Source: Nitrososphaera sp. (GTDB lineage Archaea; Thermoproteota; Nitrososphaeria; Nitrososphaerales; Nitrososphaeraceae). Taken from it: a DNA stretch of 33,056 nucleotides. Below the pieces are notes generated by a model. That model worked only from the letters and a program-made list of their open reading frames with translations, had not been told where the DNA came from and ran no database searches. This document shows positions 8,183-16,334 of the stretch, piece after piece; the first letter of the stretch is position 1, and each line of letters starts with the position of its first letter. The stretch covers positions 1 to 33,056 of the forward strand of contig JAICEE010000005.1 in the NCBI GenBank assembly GCA_025924355.1, given 5' to 3'. The position numbers and the translations under genes are program-made.

Positions 8183-9469
8183 ATGGAAAATAACACCTGC
8201 TCGGTGGTTCTGTTGGAACTTGGTATGGCCGCATTTGACCGAGGTGGTAGTCTAGTAATGTCTAAAAAGTTCGATAATGCAATCCTGTCTTATAGGCTGC
8301 TCAAGAGCGGAGTGAACCTTGATGAAATAAAATGGTTTATTGAAAAATTACGTTCATTTGAGCCCGTATCAACAAATGATGCAAGCATTGTCTCCGTATT
8401 ACGACAGGCCGGCTTGAATAGTCAGCTGATGCCCGAGGATCAGCAGCAATATATCCAAAACAGCAAGCCAACTCTTATAGTAAAGGCCGGCTTTGCCAAC
8501 AATGAGCAGGATGCAATGCAAGCCCTGCGTGAATTTGCCATAAACCTCTCATCGTCAAGAGTAAAGGAGGCATCCGGGAAGCTCGATCTTCACATCATCC
8601 AGTCAATCAATGCACTAGATGAGCTTGACAAGATAATCAACACAGTGGGTGCAAGGATGAGGGAGTGGTACGGGCTCCATTTTCCAGAGCTTGATAACCT
8701 TGTATCAAACCTTGTTGTGTACGCTGAGATCGTAAGCAAAGCTGGTTTGCGAGAGAATATCCTTGTAGAAATTTTACAAAGCATTGGCTTGCCGGACAAA
8801 AAGGTTGAAGTTATACTCGATGCGGCAAAGCGCAGCAAAGGTGGCGACATGACACCGGAAAACCTTGCAATTGTCAAACGGCTCGCAGATGAGGTCACTG
8901 CACAGTCGGATCTACGCAGGGTGCTTGCAGACCACATTGAAGCTGCAATGGAAACTGTGGCTCCGAACGTCAAAGAATTACTAACTGCGGCAGTGGGTGC
9001 AAGGATAATCTCGAAGGCAGGTAGTTTGGCCCGACTTGCAACATTGCCTGCAAGCACAATCCAGATACTGGGTGCCGAAAAGGCGCTGTTCCGTGCTCTT
9101 AAGACAGGCGCCAGGCCGCCAAAGCATGGGTTGCTATTCCAGCATCCTCTCATTCATTCTGCGCCCAAGTGGCAGCGAGGCAAGATAGCAAGAGCAGTCG
9201 CGTCAAAGGTCGCAATAGCAGCAAGGATCGACTATTATCGCCACAATGGCAAGGACAGCACCGTTTATAGTAAGCTGAAAATCCGCATCGATGAAATACG
9301 AGAGAAATACCGGGAGCCAATGCCTGAGAAGGAGCGGGACAGGAAATACAAGGAGCACATTCAGCGTCAGCAGCAGTATAGAACCGGCCGTGATGTGACA
9401 AGAGATAAACATGATAAGAGAAAGAAGAAGGACAGAAGAAAGAGATTTGGAAAGCGACGACGCTATTAG
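8183..9469 (+). CDS. nop5: Nop5 (Nop56/58-like) C/D box sRNP core protein
   Basis: Scaffold of the archaeal C/D box RNP, which bridges L7Ae-bound guide RNA and fibrillarin for 2'-O-methylation of rRNA and tRNA. The NOP domain is clear: VGARIISKAGSLARLATLPASTIQILGAEKALF, followed by PKHGLLFQHPLIHSAPKWQRGKIARAVASKVAIAARIDYY. A coiled-coil region precedes it. The C-terminus is a long Lys/Arg tail ending KRFGKRRRY. A TATA-like stretch at about 8152-8160 sits 27 nt before the ATG. It is followed by fibrillarin in an overlapping frame, the usual archaeal operon. Confidence 0.95.
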   Translation: MENNTCSVVLLELGMAAFDRGGSLVMSKKFDNAILSYRLLKSGVNLDEIKWFIEKLRSFEPVSTNDASIVSVLRQAGLNSQLMPEDQQQYIQNSKPTLIVKAGFANNEQDAMQALREFAINLSSSRVKEASGKLDLHIIQSINALDELDKIINTVGARMREWYGLHFPELDNLVSNLVVYAEIVSKAGLRENILVEILQSIGLPDKKVEVILDAAKRSKGGDMTPENLAIVKRLADEVTAQSDLRRVLADHIEAAMETVAPNVKELLTAAVGARIISKAGSLARLATLPASTIQILGAEKALFRALKTGARPPKHGLLFQHPLIHSAPKWQRGKIARAVASKVAIAARIDYYRHNGKDSTVYSKLKIRIDEIREKYREPMPEKERDRKYKEHIQRQQQYRTGRDVTRDKHDKRKKKDRRKRFGKRRRY

Positions 9470-10121
9470 ATGGGTTTCAATAAATGGCGAGAAAAATGCC
9501 GCCACCCTCAATCTAGTAAAGGGAGACAATATCTATGGAGAAAAGCTAGTGAAATATGAGGGCGAGGAATACAGGATTTGGGATCCTTTTAGAAGCAAAC
9601 TTGCTGCTGCCCTCAAAAAGGGAATGAAAAATATGCCAATAAAGAATGGCAGCAAAGTACTGTACCTTGGTGCGTCTACTGGGACAACCGTGAGCCATGT
9701 ATCTGATATCGTCGGGCTATCGGGCCTAGTGTTTGCAGTTGAGCCGGCGACAAGGGTTGCAAGAGAACTCATTGAAAATGTTGCTTCAAAGCGCAAGAAT
9801 GTACTTCCAATACTTGAAGATGCAAGAAAACCGCACTCATATTTTGCAGTATTCGGCAAAATAGATGTAGTCTACTGCGACATTGCGCAGCCTGACCAGA
9901 CAGACATTGCGATAGCAAATTGCTCAATGTATTTGAAGACAGGAGGTATAATGCTGTTGGTAGTCAAGACAAGAAGCATAGATGTGACAATGGATCCGCG
10001 AGCGGTAGTGGCACAGGAGGCAAATAAGCTCAAGGAGAATGGTTTCCATATAGATCAGATAATTAATCTCGAGCCTTTTGACAGGGATCACGGTATGATA
10101 TATTGCATCTACAACTCTTAG
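9411..10121 (+). CDS. flpA: fibrillarin-like rRNA/tRNA 2'-O-methyltransferase
   Basis: SAM-dependent methyltransferase of the C/D box RNP. It has the fibrillarin N-terminal motif (NLVKGDNIYGEKLV), RIWDPFRSKLAAAL, the SAM loop LGASTGTTVSHVSDI, VFAVEPATR, and the YCDIAQPDQT catalytic strand. The first ATG at 9411 overlaps the nop5 tail by 59 bp and adds a charged MIRERRRTEERD leader; a TTG at 9447 gives a length closer to family members and a 23-bp overlap. Both starts lie inside nop5, so translation is coupled either way. Convergent with rnhB, sharing a 4-bp stop overlap. Confidence 0.94.
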   Translation: MIRERRRTEERDLESDDAIRWVSINGEKNAATLNLVKGDNIYGEKLVKYEGEEYRIWDPFRSKLAAALKKGMKNMPIKNGSKVLYLGASTGTTVSHVSDIVGLSGLVFAVEPATRVARELIENVASKRKNVLPILEDARKPHSYFAVFGKIDVVYCDIAQPDQTDIAIANCSMYLKTGGIMLLVVKTRSIDVTMDPRAVVAQEANKLKENGFHIDQIINLEPFDRDHGMIYCIYNS

Positions 10122-10780
10122 AGTCTGCAGTGGATTATCTCATCAAGCATAATTCGAAGAGGCTTCCACGACTTTCTTGTAAACTCCGGCGCAGAACCAT
10201 TCTTGGCTACCCAGTCTCGGATAAACCGCATTGTGCGCTCATCCGAAGGGTAGCCACTGCCTATACTTCCATACTTGCTACATATATGTTGGATCTCTTG
10301 GTCCCTTGTTATCTTGGCAATTATCGATGCAGCCGACACGGCCATATTAATTACATCTGCATGGTGCATTGAGTACAACCTTGGCTTGCATGTAAGGTGA
10401 CATTCCATGTACTCTCTGTATCTCTGCGGATTGACATCGCAGCAGTCAACATAGACTTCATCCACCCCAATATTGTTAATCACACTGGCCATAACTTTTG
10501 CTTCAAGTCTGTTGAGTCCCTTAAGTGACACGCTGCCATCGACTTCGATAGGGTCTATCTTGTAGATGCAAACCGAGTCGATGACCTTCATTATTTCGCC
10601 AAAAAGCCTAGCACGCGCTTTGGAGTTCAGAGCCTTGGAATCCTTGACGCCCATCTTGCGCAAAAGAGCAATCTTTGACTCGCGTATACCGATCCCTGCA
10701 ACAACAAGGGGTCCAACAATAGAGCCGCGGCCTGCTTCGTCAACACCACCAACCAGAATACTGTTGCCCTGCCATAGCAA
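10118..10780 (-). CDS. rnhB: ribonuclease HII
   Basis: Cleaves RNA in RNA-DNA hybrids and at embedded ribonucleotides. The N-terminal GGVDEAGRGSIVGPLVVAG carries the first catalytic Asp-Glu (residues 14-15); a further acidic residue is in DEVYVDCCDVN, and HADVINMAVSAASIIAKITRD holds the last acidic residue and the SxxAK motif. The 220-residue length is normal. The start is TTG. The gene is divergent from trm1 over a 112-bp region with TATA-like boxes for both directions. Convergent 4-bp overlap with fibrillarin. Confidence 0.94.
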   Translation of the reverse strand: MLWQGNSILVGGVDEAGRGSIVGPLVVAGIGIRESKIALLRKMGVKDSKALNSKARARLFGEIMKVIDSVCIYKIDPIEVDGSVSLKGLNRLEAKVMASVINNIGVDEVYVDCCDVNPQRYREYMECHLTCKPRLYSMHHADVINMAVSAASIIAKITRDQEIQHICSKYGSIGSGYPSDERTMRFIRDWVAKNGSAPEFTRKSWKPLRIMLDEIIHCRL

Positions 10781-10860
10781 AATTGTCGACTGGTATACTT
10801 ATTCGTGGCTATTTATATTATTACTTGTGCTTATAAAATAAGAATACCGTCTTTCTGCTG

Positions 10861-10869
10861 TTATAAATA
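10861..10869 (+). promoter_or_regulatory. TATA box of trm1
   Basis: TTATAAATA centred about 28 nt before the ATG at 10893. It is too close to the upstream in-frame TTG at 10878 for a transcript including that codon, which decides the start in favour of the ATG. Confidence 0.65.
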
Positions 10870-10892
10870 GCGTATTATTGCAGAGCTGTGAT

Positions 10893-12026
10893 ATGGCAGA
10901 ATTTGTCAGGACAGTTGAGGGTAGAACGATACTTATGGTTCCAAAATCCTCACTTACCTCCAAAGTTCCTTCAAAGATGCCTGCCTTCTTCAATCCTGCT
11001 GCCAAGCTTAACCGTGACCTCTCAATACTGGCCTACAGTGCTTTTGTAGCATCATCTGAAAAAAAGACATTTGCCGATTCGTTCGCCGGTATTGGGGCAC
11101 GCGCTCTTAGGGTTGCAGTCGAGGTCCCGGAAGTAGAACAGGTTTACTGCAATGATATTAACTCTGTTGCAATAGAAGCTGCTAAAGAGGCCGCTGGGCT
11201 TAATTCTGTAATCGGCCGGTGCCATTTCTCTATTGAGGAGGTATGCAAGTTTCTTCTAAAAGGCGACAAGGAGGGTGACCGCTATTCCATAGTTGACCTA
11301 GACCCTTTTGGCACTCCCGCTAGGCATGTAGACTGTGTACTGCGGTCTGTGCTCGACGGCGGGCTTGTCTCGATAACTGCGACAGATACCGCAGTCTTGT
11401 GGGGCGTTTACCCTAAGGTGTGTCTGCGCCGCTACTATGGAAGACCACTCAACAATAGCTATGGCAATGAAACTGCGATCCGGCTGCTGCTTTCACTCAC
11501 CGCATTGACTGCCTCAAGGCTTGAACTTGCGATCAAACCAGTATTTGTACATGCCACAAAGCACTACCTTCGTGTCTATGCAAAGGTATCAGTCAGCAGT
11601 AGTCAAGCAAATGACGTTTATAACAGCATCGGCTATGTAATGCACTGCTTTCAGTGTGGCCATCGTTTCAATACCAAAGAATATGGAAAAGGCAAATGCG
11701 AGCTGTGCAATACCGGGTTGGCTGTCGCAGGCCAACTGTGGACAGGGTCACTATACGACAAAGAATTTGTCAGGAAAATGTTAGAGCAAGACCCAGATAG
11801 ACAGTGCAAAAAGGTGCTCGAAGCGGCAGTAGAAGAAGCGAGCGAAATACCGTATTATTTCCGGGCTGACGAAATTTCATCAAAGCTAAAATCAAACACA
11901 CATTCAGTACAAAGGATAGTTGAAAAACTGCATGCCGCCGGCTTTGTCGCGTCAAAGACTGCACTGAATACTAGCGCATTCAAGACAGATGCAAGGATCA
12001 ACTCGATTCTTGATGTCGTGAGCTAG
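10893..12026 (+). CDS. trm1: Trm1 tRNA (guanine26-N2)-dimethyltransferase
   Basis: Makes m2(2)G26 in tRNA with SAM. Family marks are FFNPAAKLNRDLSILAY (NPxMxxNRD-like), FADSFAGIGARALRVAVE as SAM loop, VDLDPFGTPARHVD as the catalytic DPFG motif, and TATDTAVLWGVYP with RRYYGRPL. A C-terminal zinc-ribbon-like CFQCGHRF and CELC follows, then a winged-helix-like end. The ATG is chosen over the TTG at 10878 because of the TATA box at 10861-10869. Convergent with an anchored hypothetical, sharing a 4-bp CTAG in which both genes stop. Confidence 0.95.
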   Translation: MAEFVRTVEGRTILMVPKSSLTSKVPSKMPAFFNPAAKLNRDLSILAYSAFVASSEKKTFADSFAGIGARALRVAVEVPEVEQVYCNDINSVAIEAAKEAAGLNSVIGRCHFSIEEVCKFLLKGDKEGDRYSIVDLDPFGTPARHVDCVLRSVLDGGLVSITATDTAVLWGVYPKVCLRRYYGRPLNNSYGNETAIRLLLSLTALTASRLELAIKPVFVHATKHYLRVYAKVSVSSSQANDVYNSIGYVMHCFQCGHRFNTKEYGKGKCELCNTGLAVAGQLWTGSLYDKEFVRKMLEQDPDRQCKKVLEAAVEEASEIPYYFRADEISSKLKSNTHSVQRIVEKLHAAGFVASKTALNTSAFKTDARINSILDVVS

Positions 12027-12514
12027 ATAGGCATAGCATTTATCGAGTTGTTGACATAGCCTTCCCATTCTTGCTTTAGGTCATCTAGTTTAACATTGGA
12101 ATCAGGCATTCTGTCATTCTCTCCAATGATTGTTTGTATGAGATCAAGGTATACTAGAAAGCTGTCAAGTGCCTGAATGTAGAACTCATAGCTTTGTTGC
12201 CATTCTTGAGCCGGCGAGGCACTATCAAGCTGCTGCCGCATACTCTGTATATCTGACCGATTAAGGCTTATCTGACTCAGCATGTCACTAGAGGTCACCT
12301 CACCACTTTTCCATAGCTCAAACTTTGACTCAATGCTGGTTGCAAGGCTCTGGTGCTGGGAATACACATCAGAAATAATTCTATTGTCATCGTGACGGGG
12401 GAGTCCAATCATACTGCCAGGACTGCTCTGGGGTATCAGCCATATCAGAAAACTCGATCCAACTATTGCTGCTGCAATGACTGCTGTTATGGCTATGCCC
12501 TTCCTGCTCGCCAA
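12023..12514 (-). CDS. membrane-anchored or secreted hypothetical, helical
   Basis: A 163-residue protein with a basic start (MASRKG) and one hydrophobic segment (about residues 7-27, ITAVIAAAIVGSSFLIWLI), which is a signal anchor or signal peptide, followed by a helical, Gln/Ser-rich extracytoplasmic domain (LATSIESKFELWKSGE, DIQSMRQQLDSASPAQEWQQSYEFY) with likely coiled-coil parts. No cysteines and no family recognised. The start is TTG. Signal peptidase I at 7.2 kb could process it, but that is speculation. Confidence 0.62.
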   Translation of the reverse strand: MASRKGIAITAVIAAAIVGSSFLIWLIPQSSPGSMIGLPRHDDNRIISDVYSQHQSLATSIESKFELWKSGEVTSSDMLSQISLNRSDIQSMRQQLDSASPAQEWQQSYEFYIQALDSFLVYLDLIQTIIGENDRMPDSNVKLDDLKQEWEGYVNNSINAMPI

Positions 12515-12555
12515 ACCAGCATAACTCTAGTCTTCTCTAATAAAAAGGATATCAA

Positions 12556-12563
12556 CATATATC
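12556..12563 (+). promoter_or_regulatory. TATA box of the FNR-like gene
   Basis: CATATATC centred about 25 nt before the ATG at 12584; supports that ATG and a leaderless transcript over the much longer open frame that begins at 12353. Confidence 0.6.
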
Positions 12564-12583
12564 ATACACTAGACATCGTAATT

Positions 12584-13420
12584 ATGAGTCTAGGTGAACA
12601 GGCGCCACCTCATATAGGTAAGATAAACTATCGCAAGAACCTGACTCCAGATCTTGCAATAATTAGGGTGCAGCCTGCTGATGGAAGACCCGTGCCTGAC
12701 TTCAAAGCTGGCCAATTCGTGGCACTTGGGCTTAAACTGGATGGTCATCACAATATAACATACAGGCCATACTCACTATCGTCGCCTCCAGAAGAAAAGA
12801 GGTACTTCGAGTTTTACATCAAGTCTGCATTAGAATACGTAATGAGTAGGTTTACAAGTACCCTTTTCAAAATGTTTGAAGGCGATCTCATTTATTGGCG
12901 TAACCCTTCAGGCGCGTTTACCATTGAGGACAAAAAGGCCGATGGGACTCCCGACACAAGACGACTAGTATTGGTTGCATCAGGAACAGGTCTTGCACCT
13001 TTTATCAGCTATATCCTACATTTGAAAAATATTAAGTCAAAGAGAGAAATAGTACTGCTTCATGGAGCAAAATACGTCCAGGAACTTGGCTATTGTGACA
13101 TGCTTAAGAACCTGTCTGCAAGCGATCCGAATTTCAAATACTTGACGACTGTAAGCAGACCGGACCATGAGCTATCCCGTGACTGGAGGGGAAACATAGG
13201 TAGAGTAGAGACATTACTCGAAGGCAAAGACGGTTACAAATCTCAACTTGAAAAAGCAGTTGGTGAAAAAGTTACCCCTGAAAATTCTTTCTTTCACATA
13301 TGCGGCTACGCTGGAACCGTCAATGCAGTCATTTCGATCCTGAGTCCGCTTGGGTTTTTCCCCAACCGCAAGAAGCGCGAGGATGGATCATTTGACATCA
13401 AGATTGAAACCTACATCTGA
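12584..13420 (+). CDS. ferredoxin-NADP reductase-like flavoprotein
   Basis: FAD- and NAD(P)-binding oxidoreductase of the FNR superfamily, 278 residues from this ATG. The FAD motif RPYSLSSP is at residues 61-68, in a beta-barrel starting at about residue 10; the nucleotide-binding VASGTGLAPFISY is at 131-143; the C-terminal domain has the FFHICGYAGTVNAV strand used for NADP contact. The last residues (IKIETYI) lack the aromatic C-terminus of plant-type FNR. Plausible role: electron transfer between NAD(P)H and ferredoxin; the partner is not identified. A DUF424 gene follows 47 bp later on the same strand. Confidence 0.88.
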   Translation: MSLGEQAPPHIGKINYRKNLTPDLAIIRVQPADGRPVPDFKAGQFVALGLKLDGHHNITYRPYSLSSPPEEKRYFEFYIKSALEYVMSRFTSTLFKMFEGDLIYWRNPSGAFTIEDKKADGTPDTRRLVLVASGTGLAPFISYILHLKNIKSKREIVLLHGAKYVQELGYCDMLKNLSASDPNFKYLTTVSRPDHELSRDWRGNIGRVETLLEGKDGYKSQLEKAVGEKVTPENSFFHICGYAGTVNAVISILSPLGFFPNRKKREDGSFDIKIETYI

Positions 13421-13467
13421 TGATGACAGCAAAACCCTCATTATGCTGTGCTGCAAATTAGCGACAG

Positions 13468-13773
13468 TTGTCATATTATGCAGCGAGAACAATGCGCTAC
13501 CAGGGCTCAATGATGGTCGACATCTGCGATATCGACTTGATTGGGACAAAACTGGAGCAGAATGGCCTTATAGTCCACCTTACAAAGGAATATTACCAAC
13601 AGGAAGTGATCGAGCAGCCATATGCCCGGCAGCTTCTCCAGAAATGCGATATTGCAAACCTTGTAGGCAACAGGATAATAAAACAAGCAATTGAGATGAA
13701 GCTGGCAAAAGAGGTTAGTATAAGAAAGATTGCAGGTGTGCCTTTTCTCATGATCTACAAATTTCATCACTGA
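13468..13773 (+). CDS. DUF424 family protein
   Basis: A 101-residue archaeal protein of the DUF424 family, function unknown. Recognised by the layout: N-terminal strand ending VDICDIDLIGT, then VHLTKEYYQQEVI, then CDIANLVGNRIIKQAIEMKL and a final strand GVPFLMIYKFHH. The TTG start at 13468 is preferred over the ATG at 13492 because the family begins with a strand corresponding to SYYAARTMRYQGSMMVDICD. It may be cotranscribed with the upstream FNR-like gene. Confidence 0.72.
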   Translation: MSYYAARTMRYQGSMMVDICDIDLIGTKLEQNGLIVHLTKEYYQQEVIEQPYARQLLQKCDIANLVGNRIIKQAIEMKLAKEVSIRKIAGVPFLMIYKFHH

Positions 13774-14121
13774 TGAAAAATCTCCATTTCAAATGCAAAA
13801 TCACATAATATAGAATATTCTAATATCAAAAGGGCAGGTGCTTTTGATTACAGCTATATCTGTTTATCGATTTTTGTTTTCTATGTCAATTAGTGTATCT
13901 TTTGCTTTCCCTTCTCTACATCTTCATTTCAAACAGCAGTCTCACATCATGTCTGCCTTTGCCTTCCATGGTTTTATGTCATGGGCAAAATTTCGGGAAG
14001 CATTGCTGTGAATGGAGAAGGAAGATGAGTCTGTTATTTACTTTGTGCTTTCATGTCTAGTTTGAATATTATTGCCCGCCTAGCATTACACATATAATAA
14101 AAGAGCACTAGCTTTTGCATA
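13774..14121. other. intergenic, 348 bp
   Basis: No gene found. It holds a 12-bp palindrome TAGAATATTCTA at 13811-13822, a T-rich middle, and the TATA box of rio1 near its end. Only short open frames occur on either strand; no tRNA fold is visible. Confidence 0.6.
14092..14100 (+). promoter_or_regulatory. TATA box of rio1
   Basis: ATATAATAA centred about 26 nt before the TTG start at 14122, fitting a leaderless transcript and supporting the TTG. Confidence 0.65.
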
Positions 14122-14943
14122 TTGTCAGAAGAGCCTGACGAGCAGCTGCCGAGAGAGGAGAAGCACAAGGCTGCAGCCCGAGCTGATAGATGGCTCTCAA
14201 AATATGAACGCAAAAGTAGATTCCTAAACAAGATGTCTGAAGATTACGACGTTTTTGATAATGTATTTGACATGCCCACTCTTATGACAATAAACGAACT
14301 GAGGAGCGATGGCGTTATACAGTATATCAAGAGCTCACTTGCTGCTGGTAAAGAGTCTAAAGTATATCTTGCAGTTGCGCCAGATGGCTCGCTTCGAACA
14401 GCCAAAATATATCTCACAGTAAATGCCGAGTTCAAAAAGCGAATGCAATACATCGCTGGTGATCCTCGATTTTCTGACTTAAAGCCAGGATCTCGCAGCC
14501 TTATAATGACATGGGCTCGAAAGGAGTTCAAGAACATGCAGACAGCGCACGCTGTCGGAGTAAGGGTACCGCTGCCGATAGCAGTCAAGAAGAACGTGCT
14601 TGTAATGGAGTTTATAGGTGACAGCGAAGGTAATCCTATGCCAGCACTAATAAATACAGAAGAAATTACATTGAACGACTATCAGCAGGTAATCGAGCAG
14701 ATGACTATGCTGTATCAAAAAGCCAAATTGGTGCATGCTGACTTGTCAGAGTACAACATTTTCAAGACAGACCTAGGTATCATGTTGTTTGATTTTGGAT
14801 CTGCTATCGCTATTCAACACCCAAATTCCAAACAATTTTTATTGCGCGATGTCATGAACATGAACAGGTTCTTTGAAAAACGAGGAATTGAGGTCCTCAA
14901 CACTGCTCAAATAGTAGAAGAGATTAGGGGTGACACAAAATAA
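14122..14943 (+). CDS. rio1: RIO1-type atypical serine kinase
   Basis: RIO kinases act in late maturation of the small ribosomal subunit, mainly as ATPases. Seen here are the ATP loop region LAAGKESKVYLAV, the lysine in TAKIYLT, the catalytic loop VHADLSEYNIF and the metal-binding LFDFGSAI. The C-terminal VMNMNRFFEKRGIEV is typical of RIO1. The start is TTG, set by the TATA box 26 nt upstream. It overlaps the KH-protein ATG by 1 bp (TAATG), a pairing seen widely in archaea, so the two form a ribosome-assembly operon. Confidence 0.95.
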   Translation: MSEEPDEQLPREEKHKAAARADRWLSKYERKSRFLNKMSEDYDVFDNVFDMPTLMTINELRSDGVIQYIKSSLAAGKESKVYLAVAPDGSLRTAKIYLTVNAEFKKRMQYIAGDPRFSDLKPGSRSLIMTWARKEFKNMQTAHAVGVRVPLPIAVKKNVLVMEFIGDSEGNPMPALINTEEITLNDYQQVIEQMTMLYQKAKLVHADLSEYNIFKTDLGIMLFDFGSAIAIQHPNSKQFLLRDVMNMNRFFEKRGIEVLNTAQIVEEIRGDTK

Positions 14944-15533
14944 TGAGTTTCCAGCACACGGTCAAGATCCCAAAGGAGAGGATAGGTGCCCTGATTGGCA
15001 AAGGTGGAAAAGTAAAGCAGCAAATTGAAGAAAGATGCGGCGTCAAAATCGAGATTGATAGCGAGACTGGCGATACTATGATCATAGGCAATATCTCCGC
15101 TGATCGTTTGGAAGCTTTTCGGGCGATCGAAGTGATAACCGCAATTTCAAGAGGATTCTCTCCACAGCGAGCTTATCTGCTCTTTGAGGACGAGGAGCTA
15201 ATATTCCAGCAGATCGACTTATATGACTACACCGGCAAGTCTCCAAACGCCCTTGAACGCATCAAGGGCAGGATAATTGGCGAAGGAGGCAAGGCGCGTC
15301 GAACGATTGAAGAGTTGAGCGGATCATATGTATCTGTCTATGGTCATACTGTATGCCTTATCGGCAACTTTAGGGAGATCAAGCTTACAACTGAAGCAAT
15401 TGCCATGCTCGCCAAGGGTAGTATGCATAAGACCGTCTACAATATGCTGCAGGGCGCAAAGAGGAAAGACAAGATGGACATGATGCGCCTGTGGGAAGAA
15501 AATCACGAGGAAACTACGTTCTCTGACTCTTGA
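14943..15533 (+). CDS. KH-domain protein, Dim2/Pno1-like
   Basis: RNA-binding protein with two KH domains: the first has IGALIGKGGKVKQQIEE (GxxG = GKGG), the second RIKGRIIGEGGKARRTIEE (GEGG). The order and 196-residue length match archaeal homologues of eukaryotic Dim2/Pno1, which bind the 3' end of pre-16S/18S rRNA. Coupled to rio1 by a 1-bp overlap. The tail is acidic and short. A T-rich stretch at about 15576-15587 could end the transcript. Confidence 0.92.
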   Translation: MSFQHTVKIPKERIGALIGKGGKVKQQIEERCGVKIEIDSETGDTMIIGNISADRLEAFRAIEVITAISRGFSPQRAYLLFEDEELIFQQIDLYDYTGKSPNALERIKGRIIGEGGKARRTIEELSGSYVSVYGHTVCLIGNFREIKLTTEAIAMLAKGSMHKTVYNMLQGAKRKDKMDMMRLWEENHEETTFSDS

Positions 15534-15694
15534 TGTAAAAGCATGGTAGGGCCATAAAGTCAACGATTGGTTTGTATTCTTTTTGATATCGAGCTATACA
15601 TACATACCTGTCACCTATGCCGCTATATCCTAAATTAACTAGTGGTGCAAGATTATGAATTCTTATGCCCAGCCTTTCTTATTTTTTCTCTTTA

Positions 15695-16252
15695 CTAACC
15701 TCCACTCCAGCGTTTGAAAAGACTGTGGTCGATATTGAATTGATCAAGCACCTTGCCTACCAGATGGTTTAGGAGATCATCCATTGTCTTTGGCCTGTGG
15801 TAGAATCCTGGCATAGCGGGTAGAATTATTGCGCTGGTACTTGCAAGCTTGGTCATATTTTTTAAGTGTATCTTTGACAGCGGTGTCTCTCTTGGCACCA
15901 GAACAAGTTTACGCTGTTCTTTTATGCAAACTCCTGCTGCTCTTGAGACTAAGCTGTCGTCAAGGGCATTTGCAATACTAGCCAGTGTTCTAGTGCTACA
16001 GGGAATGACGATCATGCCGTCGACTTTGAATGAGCCACTTGAAACAGGTGCGGCCATGTTGTCGTCTTCATAATACCTCGTCGCAAGCGATTTAACATAG
16101 TCGGCTGTGCTGTCGGTCTCTATCTTTATGTTCTTGGCGCCCCATTCGGTGATAATAAGGTGTGTATCAATTTTCAGTCTCTTGAGAACTTCAAGTGTCC
16201 TTATACCATAAATGACACCAGAAGCGCCAGTGATCGCAACGACTAGCCGCAA
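15695..16252 (-). CDS. ubiX: UbiX-like flavin prenyltransferase
   Basis: Flavodoxin-like enzyme that attaches a dimethylallyl group to FMN, giving the prenyl-FMN cofactor of UbiD-type decarboxylases. The N-terminal VVAITGASGVIYGIRTLEVL, central VIPCSTRTLASIANALDDSLVSRAA, and RKLVLVPRETPLSKIHLKNM are family hallmarks; PAMPGFYHRPKTMDDLLNHLVGKVLD follows. The 185-residue length is normal and the start is TTG. No ubiD lies in the window, so the client enzyme is unknown. Divergent from the PfkB gene with 82 bp between the start codons. Confidence 0.93.
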   Translation of the reverse strand: MRLVVAITGASGVIYGIRTLEVLKRLKIDTHLIITEWGAKNIKIETDSTADYVKSLATRYYEDDNMAAPVSSGSFKVDGMIVIPCSTRTLASIANALDDSLVSRAAGVCIKEQRKLVLVPRETPLSKIHLKNMTKLASTSAIILPAMPGFYHRPKTMDDLLNHLVGKVLDQFNIDHSLFKRWSGG

Positions 16253-16334
16253 GCAAATATGTGATTACCTTGTTGCTATTTAATGGTGCCTGCAAGCATT
16301 TAATAGTGAAACTATATTGGCTACCAAATAGGCG

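Noticed and set aside
8590-9153. 187-codon open frame antisense to nop5
   Set aside because: Lies wholly inside the clear Nop5 coding region and has shadow-like Ser/Ala-rich content.
10799-11005. 68-codon frame antisense to the trm1 start
   Set aside because: Covers the trm1 promoter and first codons; no family features; explained as a shadow.
12353-12583. N-terminal extension of the FNR-like open frame
   Set aside because: Upstream of a well-placed TATA box and antisense to another gene; the FNR fold begins only after the ATG at 12584.
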